6,305 bases of DNA, taken from positions 1-6,305 of the forward strand of contig JASLAI010000340.1 in assembly GCA_030147225.1 (NCBI GenBank). Reading direction: 5' to 3'. Position 1 is the first letter of the stretch, and each line of letters opens with the position of its first letter. The DNA comes from Planococcus sp. (in: firmicutes) (lineage in GTDB: Bacteria > Bacillota > Bacilli > Bacillales_A > Planococcaceae). A program made the position numbers and the translations under genes. The notes beneath the pieces were generated by a model. The model was not told where the DNA came from and did not search any database. It saw nothing but the letters and a program-made list of their open reading frames with translations. Below are positions 1 to 6,305 of this stretch, piece by piece.

Positions 1-59
1 CAGGAAAGCGAAGCTGATTTGCGAAATATCAACTAGCAAACAAACTATTAACCAACACC

Positions 60-92
60 AAAAACCCGCATAGAATAAATATTCTACACGGG
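60..92 (-). terminator. Intrinsic terminator of htrA
   Basis: Read on the minus strand, a hairpin follows the htrA stop codon by about 12 nt. The outer arms CCCG/CGGG are joined to the inner arms TAGAATA/TATTCTA by two U-G/G-U wobble pairs, so the RNA stem is continuous only when transcribed in this direction. The innermost pairs must open to form a loop. A run of five T follows (positions 64-60). On the plus strand the same two positions are C/A mismatches, so the hairpin favours the minus strand. Confidence 0.85.
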
Positions 93-104
93 CTGTCTGT
101 TCTT

Positions 105-1322
105 TTATAAAGCTGAGTTATCAACAAGCTCTAATTCAAACTCCATTAATTCTCCGTCGCGATAAGCACTTACTGTCATCGTATCGCCAATTTCTTTTTC
201 ATTGTATAAATGCTGGCGCAGTTCGATGATATCCGCTACTGGCACACCATCCATCTCCACGATAACGTCAAACTGCTCCATGCCCGCAGCAGCTGCCGCC
301 GACCCATCCACTACAGAATTGACCACTACGCCTTCTGTAACATCTTCAGGCAAGTTTAGCGTCTCTTCTCGGTCTACACGAGGTACTTGGATCAAATCCA
401 TCAGTGTAATACCCATAGACGGGCGAATCATTTCTCCATTTTCCTCAATTGAGCTAATGACAGGCATCGCTGAATTAATCGGGATGGAAAATCCGATGCC
501 TTCTACAGACGATGTGGCAATTTTCATCGAGTTGATGCCGATCAGCTGACCAGCCAAATTGACCAATGCGCCGCCGCTGTTGCCTGGGTTGATGGCCGCA
601 TCAGTCTGCAGCACTTCAGCCTGCCAGTCTTCTTGGCCATCCCCATTTAAATCTACCGGAACCGCACGATCCGTTCCCGATACCACACCGGTTGTCACCG
701 ATCCGGAAAAATCTAAGCCAAGCGGATTTCCGATGGCAATGACTGTCTCTCCTTGTTTCAAGGCATCCGAATCACCGAATTGGGCAACCGCCTGCACTTT
801 GGCTCCATCCATTTCAAGAACAGCAAGATCAGTCCAAATATCGCTTCCTACTACCGTTGCTTCCACTTTAGAACCATCCGATAAAGTTACTTCGATTCCG
901 CTGGCGCCGTCAATCACATGATGATTGGTGACTACATGCGCCGTGCCGTTTTCATTTTTATAAATCACGCCTGAGCCCGTACCGACAGCTTGTTCTTGTT
1001 CAGCTTGTGGCGATTGCGACCAAAAATCCCCGGCTGTCTGAAGATTGGTGACTCCCACCACTGCATCCGCTGCAATCTCGACCGCTTCTGTTACATCTGT
1101 GGTGATGTCGACCGAAACTGATTCAGAGCGTCCTTCAGACTCCTGTTGAACGATCTGCGTTTCACTGCCATTCTCCGGTATCAAGCTTGGCATCGAATAA
1201 AACAATAACCATACCAATAAAGCACCTGCTGCCACTCCTGCTAGACCTGCAGCAAATGTGCCTACACGGCTCGGCTTCTGCCTGCCGTTCGGCGTTTGAT
1301 TGTAATAGCCCATTGCGTTCAT
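105..1322 (-). CDS. htrA: Membrane-anchored HtrA/DegP-like serine protease with one PDZ domain (YycK/HtrC type)
   Basis: Trypsin-fold S1C protease that degrades or handles misfolded proteins on the outer face of the membrane. The 405-residue product has a short cytoplasmic head, one membrane segment at about residues 22-43 (an uncleaved anchor with small residues spaced as A25/G29/G33), a linker to about 80, the protease domain at about 85-295, and a C-terminal PDZ domain at about 300-400. The catalytic triad is visible: H135 in TNHHVI, D165 in WTDLAVL and S249 in NPGNSGGAL. The oxyanion and activation regions (IGNPLG, LQTDAAINPG) are intact. An acidic DxNxDGxxD stretch (D224-D232) lies before the active-site serine. 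The gene follows walJ, as htrC (yycK) does in Bacillus, but a terminator separates them. Start choice is open: ATG at 1322 has a purine-rich GAGGAAGG directly against it, while ATG at 1313 (Met4) has AAGG 9 nt upstream. Family certain; the exact paralogue name (htrA, htrB or htrC) is not. Confidence 0.95.
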   Translation of the reverse strand: MNAMGYYNQTPNGRQKPSRVGTFAAGLAGVAAGALLVWLLFYSMPSLIPENGSETQIVQQESEGRSESVSVDITTDVTEAVEIAADAVVGVTNLQTAGDFWSQSPQAEQEQAVGTGSGVIYKNENGTAHVVTNHHVIDGASGIEVTLSDGSKVEATVVGSDIWTDLAVLEMDGAKVQAVAQFGDSDALKQGETVIAIGNPLGLDFSGSVTTGVVSGTDRAVPVDLNGDGQEDWQAEVLQTDAAINPGNSGGALVNLAGQLIGINSMKIATSSVEGIGFSIPINSAMPVISSIEENGEMIRPSMGITLMDLIQVPRVDREETLNLPEDVTEGVVVNSVVDGSAAAAAGMEQFDVIVEMDGVPVADIIELRQHLYNEKEIGDTMTVSAYRDGELMEFELELVDNSAL

Positions 1323-1342
1323 CCTTCCTCTTTTTCTACCTC

Positions 1343-1359
1343 TTTACCCCGCTTTAACA
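1343..1359 (-). promoter_or_regulatory. Candidate WalR-binding box upstream of htrA
   Basis: On the minus strand the sequence reads TGTTAA, five bases (AGCGG), then GGTAAA. The known WalR (YycF) site is two direct TGTWAH hexamers separated by 5 bp, so this matches 11 of 12 defined positions; only the first base of the second hexamer differs. It lies about 20 nt upstream of the htrA start in the intergenic gap. I could not find a convincing sigma-A promoter to fix its position relative to the -10 and -35. A chance match to such an AT-rich motif is possible. Confidence 0.35.
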
Positions 1360-1382
1360 ATCTGTAAGACTCGAAGGAAATA

Positions 1383-1402
1383 AAGTTCCCTGATTGAAGT
1401 TC
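1383..1402 (-). repeat. Short direct repeat in the htrA upstream region
   Basis: GAACTT occurs twice on the minus strand (1397-1402 and 1383-1388), with 8 bp between copies and a 14-bp period. A shorter AACTT lies further upstream at 1422-1426. It sits between the walJ terminator and htrA, where a promoter or operator is expected. No known regulator site is recognised, and repeats this short can arise by chance. Confidence 0.3.
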
Positions 1403-1471
1403 TCTATAACCTCAGTTTAGAAAGTTAAAGCAGACAAAGCAAGCTGGAGGAATCATGTTCATGCTTTAGAC

Positions 1472-1504
1472 AAAAACAGCCGGAAGCTTTTTGGCTTCCG
1501 GCTG
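1472..1504 (-). terminator. Intrinsic terminator of the wal operon (after walJ)
   Basis: A perfect 11-bp GC-rich stem (1477-1487 paired with 1494-1504, minus-strand arm CAGCCGGAAGC) has a 6-base loop. On the minus strand it is followed by five T (1476-1472). It begins 4 nt after the walJ stop codon. On the plus strand the hairpin is not followed by a T run, so it serves the minus strand. It should end most transcripts that start upstream of walR and makes htrA largely a separate unit. Confidence 0.93.
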
Positions 1505-1507
1505 ATG

Positions 1508-2296
1508 TTACACAAGAATTAATTTGGTTGGCACATTGGCATCGGTATCAAGAAGATCAACATACTCTCCAACGATGATGCCTTTTGTCTGCAAGGTCTG
1601 TTCGACGCTCATACGCGCCAAATCCTTCATATTATTGTCTTTACTCAAATGCGACAAGTAGATGCGCGTTGGCTTTTCAGCGAGCACTTCGCTCATGGCT
1701 ACTGCTGCGTCTTCGTTTGAAACGTGGCCGACGTCGCTCAAAATCCGCCGTTTGACAGACCATGGATAGCGGCCCATCTGCAACATGCCGACATCATGAT
1801 TACTCTCAAATACGTAGGAGTCTGATCCCTGAATGACACCTTTCATCCGGTCACTGACGTAGCCGGTATCGGTGATCAGCGACAGCTTGCGTCCATTTGC
1901 ATGGAAGACATAGAACATTGGATCTGCCGCATCGTGAGAAACGGCAAACGATTCGATATCCATAGAACCAAACGTCTTGATGGTGTCCATCTCGAAATGA
2001 AAACGCTGTTCTATCGGAATCGCTCCGACCAAGCCGTCCATCGCCGTCCAGGTTTTGGCATTGGCATAAATGGGCACCTTATGTTTGCGTGCCACAATTC
2101 CGAGCCCTTTAATATGGTCACTGTGTTCATGCGTAACCAGTATGCCATCCAAGTCGCTCATTTTTTTGCCGATTGCTGCAAACAGTTCTTCCATTTTGCG
2201 TCCGCTGAGTCCTGCATCGACTAAAAAGGAATGTTCCCCGTTTTCTATATAAGTGGCATTGCCGCTTGAGCCGCTGGCTAATACACTGAATTGCAT
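1508..2296 (-). CDS. walJ: WalJ (YycJ/VicX), metallo-beta-lactamase-fold DNA exonuclease
   Basis: A 262-residue cytoplasmic metallo-beta-lactamase-fold protein, full length for the YycJ family. No signal peptide or membrane segment is seen. The N-terminus carries the family's [15 protein letters not shown] signature. Metal ligands visible are the HxHxDH motif H56/H58/D60/H61 (THEHSDH), H121 (SHDAADP), D143 (ITDTG) and H216 (LSHLSKDNN), with H191 in GHVSNEDAA also conserved, so a two-metal site is expected to be intact. Family members have been reported as 5'-3' exonucleases on double-stranded DNA with a role in mismatch repair; its link to WalRK signalling is mainly genomic position. The ATG has AAGGAG 8 nt upstream, overlapping the walI stop codon, with only 12 nt between the genes. 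It is the last gene before the operon terminator. Identity is secure; the biochemical role is transferred from homologues. Confidence 0.95.
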   Translation of the reverse strand: MQFSVLASGSSGNATYIENGEHSFLVDAGLSGRKMEELFAAIGKKMSDLDGILVTHEHSDHIKGLGIVARKHKVPIYANAKTWTAMDGLVGAIPIEQRFHFEMDTIKTFGSMDIESFAVSHDAADPMFYVFHANGRKLSLITDTGYVSDRMKGVIQGSDSYVFESNHDVGMLQMGRYPWSVKRRILSDVGHVSNEDAAVAMSEVLAEKPTRIYLSHLSKDNNMKDLARMSVEQTLQTKGIIVGEYVDLLDTDANVPTKLILV

Positions 2297-2308
2297 AGCA
2301 AAATCTCC

Positions 2309-3118
2309 TTATTCTTCTTCCTCTTGTTGTTTGTTCAACTCGATCACGCCGTCTTTTACTGCGTTTACGAAATAGTCCTGGCGGCTGCCGTCTGCAAGCT
2401 CTGCTTGAATATGCCAGGTCGGTACAAACATTTGCCGATTTTCAGATACTTGAACATGCACCGAATAACCCAATTCCGTTTTAATGATTTTCGTTTCACG
2501 TTCCAGCATATTTTTTTGATAAAGCGTATGAATCGCTCGAATTGGGGTCACCAATTTTTTGGGCTCCTGATTTTCAATAATATCGGTATACATCGTTTGC
2601 TCGTACCGAATGATATTGCCTTCACTGTTCCAGTAAACCGTTACTTTTCCATCTTTGCTTAAATAAAGAACATCGTCATCAAAAGACTGAAAAAAGACTG
2701 CTTTATTTTGTTCGCTGTCAATTTCCCAAAGTTCATAGGAAGTACCTTGATGGACGTTTCCCTCAACGAAAGAAGTCAATGCTTCGGCACTTTCGACGTC
2801 ACCTGTCAGGGAAACAGGTTTTTCAAAGGCGACCAATAGTTGTTTGCCGCCTTGAATATTAACCTGAACATTTTCTTTCGGTGCTTCTTTAGCAGTGAAT
2901 AATTTTGTTTCACCGCGAATATAAGGCTTGTTCACAATATTTTCCGGCAGGTTCGGATAAGTGATGTCATCAACACTCATTTTTTCTTCTACCGAAGATT
3001 CCGAAAGGACTTCTGTGTTTTTCGATTCCGTGTAACGGTCCAAATACAGAGAATACAGGAAGACGTTCAAAATGGAAAAGACAATGATAAAGATCGTCTT
3101 GGTTTTATTCCAATCCAA
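2309..3118 (-). CDS. walI: WalI (YycI), membrane regulator of WalK
   Basis: A 269-residue bitopic protein that, with WalH, binds WalK at the membrane and adjusts its kinase activity: negative in B. subtilis, reported as positive in S. aureus. The MDWNKTKTIF start is typical of YycI. One membrane segment lies at about residues 8-26, with a short basic cytoplasmic end, so residues from about 30 on are extracytoplasmic and correspond to the YycI/YycH-like domain. Length is close to that of B. subtilis YycI. The protein ends in a run of four Glu. The start codon is TTG at 3116-3118, inside the end of walH (14-nt overlap), with AGGAGG 8 nt upstream. Together these indicate translation coupled to walH. 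No catalytic motif is expected or seen. Assigned from the N-terminal signature, topology and its place between walH and walJ. Confidence 0.93.
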   Translation of the reverse strand: MDWNKTKTIFIIVFSILNVFLYSLYLDRYTESKNTEVLSESSVEEKMSVDDITYPNLPENIVNKPYIRGETKLFTAKEAPKENVQVNIQGGKQLLVAFEKPVSLTGDVESAEALTSFVEGNVHQGTSYELWEIDSEQNKAVFFQSFDDDVLYLSKDGKVTVYWNSEGNIIRYEQTMYTDIIENQEPKKLVTPIRAIHTLYQKNMLERETKIIKTELGYSVHVQVSENRQMFVPTWHIQAELADGSRQDYFVNAVKDGVIELNKQQEEEE

Positions 3119-4433
3119 GTATACTCCCTCCTGTCAATTCGCTCGTCAGTTCTGTCCAAACGCCATTTATTTTAAAATACCAGGCTGGTTCAAAAATCAT
3201 CACAGAATCCCCTTCGCTTCTCATCAAGCTATAAGCAGGCGTAATATCCGTTACAGTCGATAAATCCTGGTCATCCAATTGTTCGAGGGCGTTTAGAATA
3301 TCTTTTCCTGACATCAGTACGGCCGTTCTTTTTTCCAGTTCGTAATCCAGCTGATACATTGGACGAATATACCTGTAAGCCTGCTCTACACCCGAATCAG
3401 ACCCCCATGTAATGTCCAAGCCCGTGGTTGTAGTTGGGCTGAAAACGGGTAAATCGGCTACATATAATTGATACTTAATTTGTTGGGTCACCGAATTCAT
3501 TCCGGCATACAAATACTTATCCGTCCATCCACCATGGGCATTGATATAGCCAAAAGAATCGAACAACAAATCTGAAGGAATTGCTGGATCCGTGGTTTCA
3601 GCTTTCGGCTGAATGTAGCTGATGCTTTTGGTGCCCGGATTTTCCCTTATAAAGGCTCCGGCGTCATCCATGTATTCCTGCGTCGTTAAATCAGCTGACA
3701 ATCCTAATTCTGGGCTCTCCAATAAAGCTTCAGCAAATAATGATGTCGATGTGTCATCCACATAATAATTAATGCTTTCTCCCTCAAATTCGCCTTCCTG
3801 TACATAAATCGGCAGATCTCCAATTTTGTCGTTCATAACATACTGCTCATATTCAGCAGCCTCACTCAAAATTTCCGTCTGGAATTGCCTTAAATCTTCT
3901 GCCGGAATAGCAGCTTTATAAATTCTTCCTGATAAAGTATTAATGAAATAAAGAGCCGGTCGGTCATTAGCGGGAGCTTCCCATTCGATAACAATCCGGT
4001 CAAATGATGATTCGGGAATCGCCGTATCTACAATATTCGTAATCGAATCAAATACAGGGAACGGAACTAGTCCCGGATAATAGATGACTGCCCGGTTCGA
4101 GCTGTGCATATAAGATTTCAGTGTGTCAAGAGGCGCTTCTTCCTGCACCACTCTGACATCCTGAATCTCCCATCGCTCTAAAGCATCGATTAATGTTTGA
4201 ATATTGTCTTGTTCGATAGTACCGGTAACTTTATCTTTATTATGGAACAGCAGTTTTACAGGCCGAACAACTTCTTCTGTATTCTTGGTTTCTGCTATCG
4301 GCTCGTCAACGGTAGTTGATGGTTCAATTGTGTCATGTGTCGGAGTGAAGGTCCAAATAGTAAAAGTCAATGCCAGACTGAGCAGGATCAGTAAAAGTAA
4401 CGCAAACGATTTAATTTGCTCTACATATTTCAA
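3105..4433 (-). CDS. walH: WalH (YycH), membrane regulator of WalK
   Basis: A bitopic membrane protein that partners WalI and WalK; in B. subtilis the transmembrane helices of WalH and WalI restrain WalK. From the start chosen here it is 442 residues, near the usual YycH length. One membrane segment lies at about residues 9-29 after MKYVEQIKSF, and the rest is a large extracytoplasmic domain of the YycH family. Start choice: a GTG at 4439 is possible but lies only 3 nt from GGGAG. The in-frame TTG at 4431-4433 has that GGGAG at 9 nt, shares a TTGA stop-start overlap with walK, and gives the family-like MKYVE N-terminus, so I prefer it. The 3' end overlaps walI by 14 nt. Sequence in this family is poorly conserved, so the call rests on topology, length, N-terminus and its place between walK and walI. 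Confidence 0.92.
   Translation of the reverse strand: MKYVEQIKSFALLLLILLSLALTFTIWTFTPTHDTIEPSTTVDEPIAETKNTEEVVRPVKLLFHNKDKVTGTIEQDNIQTLIDALERWEIQDVRVVQEEAPLDTLKSYMHSSNRAVIYYPGLVPFPVFDSITNIVDTAIPESSFDRIVIEWEAPANDRPALYFINTLSGRIYKAAIPAEDLRQFQTEILSEAAEYEQYVMNDKIGDLPIYVQEGEFEGESINYYVDDTSTSLFAEALLESPELGLSADLTTQEYMDDAGAFIRENPGTKSISYIQPKAETTDPAIPSDLLFDSFGYINAHGGWTDKYLYAGMNSVTQQIKYQLYVADLPVFSPTTTTGLDITWGSDSGVEQAYRYIRPMYQLDYELEKRTAVLMSGKDILNALEQLDDQDLSTVTDITPAYSLMRSEGDSVMIFEPAWYFKINGVWTELTSELTGGSILGLE
3127..3132 (-). promoter_or_regulatory. Shine-Dalgarno of walI inside walH
   Basis: AGGAGG on the minus strand lies 8 nt before the TTG at 3118 and within the last codons of walH. The strong site at ideal spacing supports the TTG start of walI despite the weak initiation codon. 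Confidence 0.85.
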
Positions 4434-6256
4434 TCCCACTCACTCCCATCGTCCGTTTCAAAAGGCAGCGTAAAGAAAATGGTCGTACCTTTTCCATACT
4501 TGCTCTCCGCCCAAATGACGCCTCCGTGTGCATTGATCATTTCTTTCGAAATGGCCAATCCTAAACCTGTACCACCCATTTCACGGGATCGGGCGCGGTC
4601 GACGCGGTAAAAACGATCAAAAATGCGGTCTACGTTCTCTTTCGGGATCCCCATCCCTTGATCACTGATTTGGATCAATAAAAATCCTTCTTCAACAGTC
4701 ATGGTAAAGCGTACTTTGCCGCCTTCCGGAGAATATTTCAGCGCATTGGATATGATATTATCAATTACCTGCGTCAGCTTATCCGGATCGATTTCTACAA
4801 AATACTGTTCTTTTGGCAAATGCCGTTCAAAGCGTACTTTTTGTGACTTCGACATTTCGAAACGATCAATGATGCGGTTGAAAAAGACCGTGAACTCAAC
4901 CATTTCTTTGCTCATTTCTGTTTCACTGGAATCCATTTTCGATAATTTCAGCAAGTCATTGACGAGCCGGATCATCCGCTCTGTTTCTGTCTGTGTGACA
5001 TTTAAAAAATTTGGCGCCAAATTTGGATCCTGCCATGCACCATCAGCCAAAGCCTCTAAATAACTGCGCATAGTGGTCAAAGGCGTCCGCAATTCATGCG
5101 ATACATTGGCCACAAATTCGCGGCGCTCCATATCGATTTTTTCTTGCTCTGTGTTGTCATGCAGAACGGCAATCAAGCCGTTGACAAAGCCTGTCTCTTT
5201 TTGGATAACCGAAAATGTCGTCCGCAACAATGTGCTTTGTTCATGTGAACCAAAATCCAGTGTGACAGCCTCTTTCATATCAATCAGATCTTCAAAGGTA
5301 TATTCCTCTTCCAGCCCCAATATGCTTGTTACCGGCCGGTTGATGACCGTTTCACGTGAAACATTCAGCAAGTGAAGTGCCGGATCATTTATGAGGATAA
5401 TTCGGCCTCTTCTATCGGTCGACAGTACCCCATCCGTCATATTGGAAAGAACAGATGCCAGTTTGCGGCGTTCGCTTTCCGTAGACTGCTGGGATTCCTG
5501 CAGCCTGTTCGTCAGATGATTGAAAGCGCGGGCAAGCTGGCCGATTTCATCATCACTATACACACGTACTTTGCGCGAGAAATTTCCTTTGGCCATCGCT
5601 TGAGCCTGCCTCCGCATATCCGCAATCGGCCGTGAAATCGTTTGGGCCACCAAAATTCCTAAAATCGCTGTAATGACCAGAGAAATGGCCGTACCCACTG
5701 CCAAAATCGAGTTGATGTCATCCATTTGGTCATAGACATTCTCAATTTCCGCTACGACATACAAGGTACCGAGAACTTCTCCGCCTGCTGCAACAATCGG
5801 CTGTGTCCGCACCCATATGCGTTCTTCGCTTTCCTTATCAACATAGGTCTGCTCCATTTCGGTTTCACCGATGATCGTTTGCCTCACTAGATCGTTTGTC
5901 GAACGTTGGCCGACCAATGACTGGCTTTCAATAACCGAAGATGCCAGGATGCTGTAACGTGTGTTGACGACACGTATTTCATTGATATCGTCCGATTGAA
6001 AACCATACAATACAGTGCGCAAGGTTTGTTCGAGCGTCAAATCTTCATCTGTACGCTCTTTAATCATTTCTTCCCGCACACTAAACTCAATAATTTCCAT
6101 TCGGTCTCTAATAGAGCTTTCAAAGTTCCCTTTTAGAGTCTCTTCAAGCTGCTGGGCAAAATACAGTCCGATAATCTGCATCGCCAGCAGAATCAATAGA
6201 ATATAGATTAAGACAAATTTTACATGTATTGATTTTAAAACATTTACTTTTGACAT
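4430..6256 (-). CDS. walK: WalK (YycG/VicK), essential cell-wall sensor histidine kinase
   Basis: Membrane kinase that autophosphorylates and passes the phosphate to WalR to control cell-wall hydrolase and other wall genes. It has 608 residues, close to B. subtilis WalK. Domains in order: membrane segment at about 13-33; extracytoplasmic PAS/Cache-like domain at about 35-182; second membrane segment at about 183-203; HAMP at about 204-256; PAS at about 260-370; HisKA with H387 in FVANVSHELRTPL; and HATPase at about 490-600. ATP-site motifs are intact: N box with N504 (SNALKYSPEGG), DQGMGIP at 532-538, F box near 545-550 (IFDRFY) and GGTGLGLAI at 561-569. In the cytoplasmic PAS, D275, H366 and E370 match zinc ligands described in S. 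aureus WalK, but the first ligand His is Asn here (N272). The ATG has AGGAG 7 nt upstream, overlapping the end of walR, with a 4-nt gap. The TGA stop overlaps the walH start. Confidence 0.98.
   Translation of the reverse strand: MSKVNVLKSIHVKFVLIYILLILLAMQIIGLYFAQQLEETLKGNFESSIRDRMEIIEFSVREEMIKERTDEDLTLEQTLRTVLYGFQSDDINEIRVVNTRYSILASSVIESQSLVGQRSTNDLVRQTIIGETEMEQTYVDKESEERIWVRTQPIVAAGGEVLGTLYVVAEIENVYDQMDDINSILAVGTAISLVITAILGILVAQTISRPIADMRRQAQAMAKGNFSRKVRVYSDDEIGQLARAFNHLTNRLQESQQSTESERRKLASVLSNMTDGVLSTDRRGRIILINDPALHLLNVSRETVINRPVTSILGLEEEYTFEDLIDMKEAVTLDFGSHEQSTLLRTTFSVIQKETGFVNGLIAVLHDNTEQEKIDMERREFVANVSHELRTPLTTMRSYLEALADGAWQDPNLAPNFLNVTQTETERMIRLVNDLLKLSKMDSSETEMSKEMVEFTVFFNRIIDRFEMSKSQKVRFERHLPKEQYFVEIDPDKLTQVIDNIISNALKYSPEGGKVRFTMTVEEGFLLIQISDQGMGIPKENVDRIFDRFYRVDRARSREMGGTGLGLAISKEMINAHGGVIWAESKYGKGTTIFFTLPFETDDGSEWD
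4443..4447 (-). promoter_or_regulatory. Shine-Dalgarno that decides the walH start
   Basis: GGGAG on the minus strand lies inside the last codons of walK. It is 3 nt from an in-frame GTG (4439) and 9 nt from an in-frame TTG (4433). Normal spacing favours the TTG. Confidence 0.7.
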
Positions 6257-6260
6257 TCAG

Positions 6261-6305
6261 CTACTCCTGTTCGGGATTCCGCAAATAATACCCTACGCCG
6301 CGTCG
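6261..6305 (-). CDS. walR: WalR (YycF/VicR) response regulator, C-terminal end only
   Basis: Only the last 14 codons and a TAG stop are in the window; the gene continues beyond the right edge. The residues RRGVGYYLRNPEQE match the end of the winged-helix DNA-binding domain of OmpR/PhoB-type regulators (the RGVGY hairpin of the wing) and closely resemble the C-terminus of WalR. Its partner kinase gene walK starts 4 nt downstream, and the walK ribosome-binding site lies in the last codons here. WalR is the transcription factor phosphorylated by WalK. The fragment alone would only show the OmpR family; the name comes from the operon. Confidence 0.92.
   Translation of the reverse strand, partial: RRGVGYYLRNPEQE

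Noticed and set aside
1..36. Open plus-strand frame at the left edge ending in TAG (QESEADLRNIN), possibly the tail of a convergent gene.
   Set aside because: Eleven codons before a stop are expected by chance, and nothing in the residues is recognisable. It also has no plus-strand terminator of its own in view. The gene often found after htrA in this locus would be on the minus strand, and no start for it is visible here.
202..921. Two plus-strand open frames of about 115-120 codons antisense to htrA.
   Set aside because: They mirror codons of a clearly real protease gene, are rich in Ser/Thr/Pro as such shadows are, and show no domain or ribosome-binding site.
1446..1469. Plus-strand GGAGG followed 4 nt later by ATG TTC ATG CTT TAG, a four-codon reading frame with a ribosome-binding site.
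   Set aside because: It is too short to be a gene, is opposite in direction to all neighbours, and has no promoter in view. Such arrangements occur by chance.
1508..2296. walJ product as a true beta-lactamase or antibiotic-resistance enzyme.
   Set aside because: The metallo-beta-lactamase fold is shared by many nucleases. The [10 protein letters not shown] start, lack of signal peptide and wal-operon position identify YycJ/WalJ.
4701..5635. Plus-strand open frames of about 87-120 codons antisense to walK.
   Set aside because: The opposite strand encodes intact HisKA, HATPase and PAS motifs, and the antisense products have low-complexity Ser-rich composition with no recognisable fold.
1..6305. 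Mobile element, CRISPR array, tRNA/rRNA or defence system.
   Set aside because: No array-like repeats, transposase or integrase motifs, or RNA gene signatures were seen, and the gene order is a conserved chromosomal core locus.

Overview
This window holds the 3' part of a wal (yyc/vic) two-component operon of a low-GC Gram-positive bacterium, followed by its usual htrA-type protease gene. All genes lie on the minus strand, so they read from the right edge leftwards: the tail of walR, then walK, walH, walI, walJ, a terminator, htrA and a second terminator. This order is the conserved WalRK locus of Bacilli (as in Bacillus, Staphylococcus and relatives). Long WalK with a HAMP and a PAS domain, both accessory proteins WalH and WalI, and an HtrA gene directly after walJ point to Bacillales. 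My guess is a Planococcaceae member (Planococcus/Sporosarcina type); that is recognition by eye, not a search result.

Region by region: 6261-6305 is the last 14 codons of the response regulator WalR. 4430-6256 is the sensor kinase WalK. 3105-4433 and 2309-3118 are the single-pass membrane proteins WalH and WalI. 1508-2296 is the metallo-beta-lactamase-fold nuclease WalJ. A strong minus-strand terminator sits at 1472-1504. The 1323-1471 gap carries the 5' region of htrA, with a candidate WalR-like box at 1343-1359. 105-1322 is a membrane-anchored trypsin-like serine protease with one PDZ domain. 60-92 is the htrA terminator. 1-59 holds nothing I can call.

How they work together: WalK phosphorylates WalR to match cell-wall hydrolase expression to wall growth. 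WalH and WalI form a membrane complex with WalK and tune its activity. WalJ is co-transcribed but acts on DNA in the cytoplasm. HtrA is an extracytoplasmic quality-control protease in its own transcription unit. walR to walJ are packed with overlaps or gaps of at most 12 nt, and each Shine-Dalgarno lies in or touches the end of the preceding gene, which suggests translational coupling.

I found no undescribed system here. The points worth a second look are small: the candidate WalR box before htrA, an Asn where the S. aureus WalK PAS domain has a zinc-binding His, a calcium-loop-like motif near the HtrA active site, and non-ATG starts confined to walH and walI.
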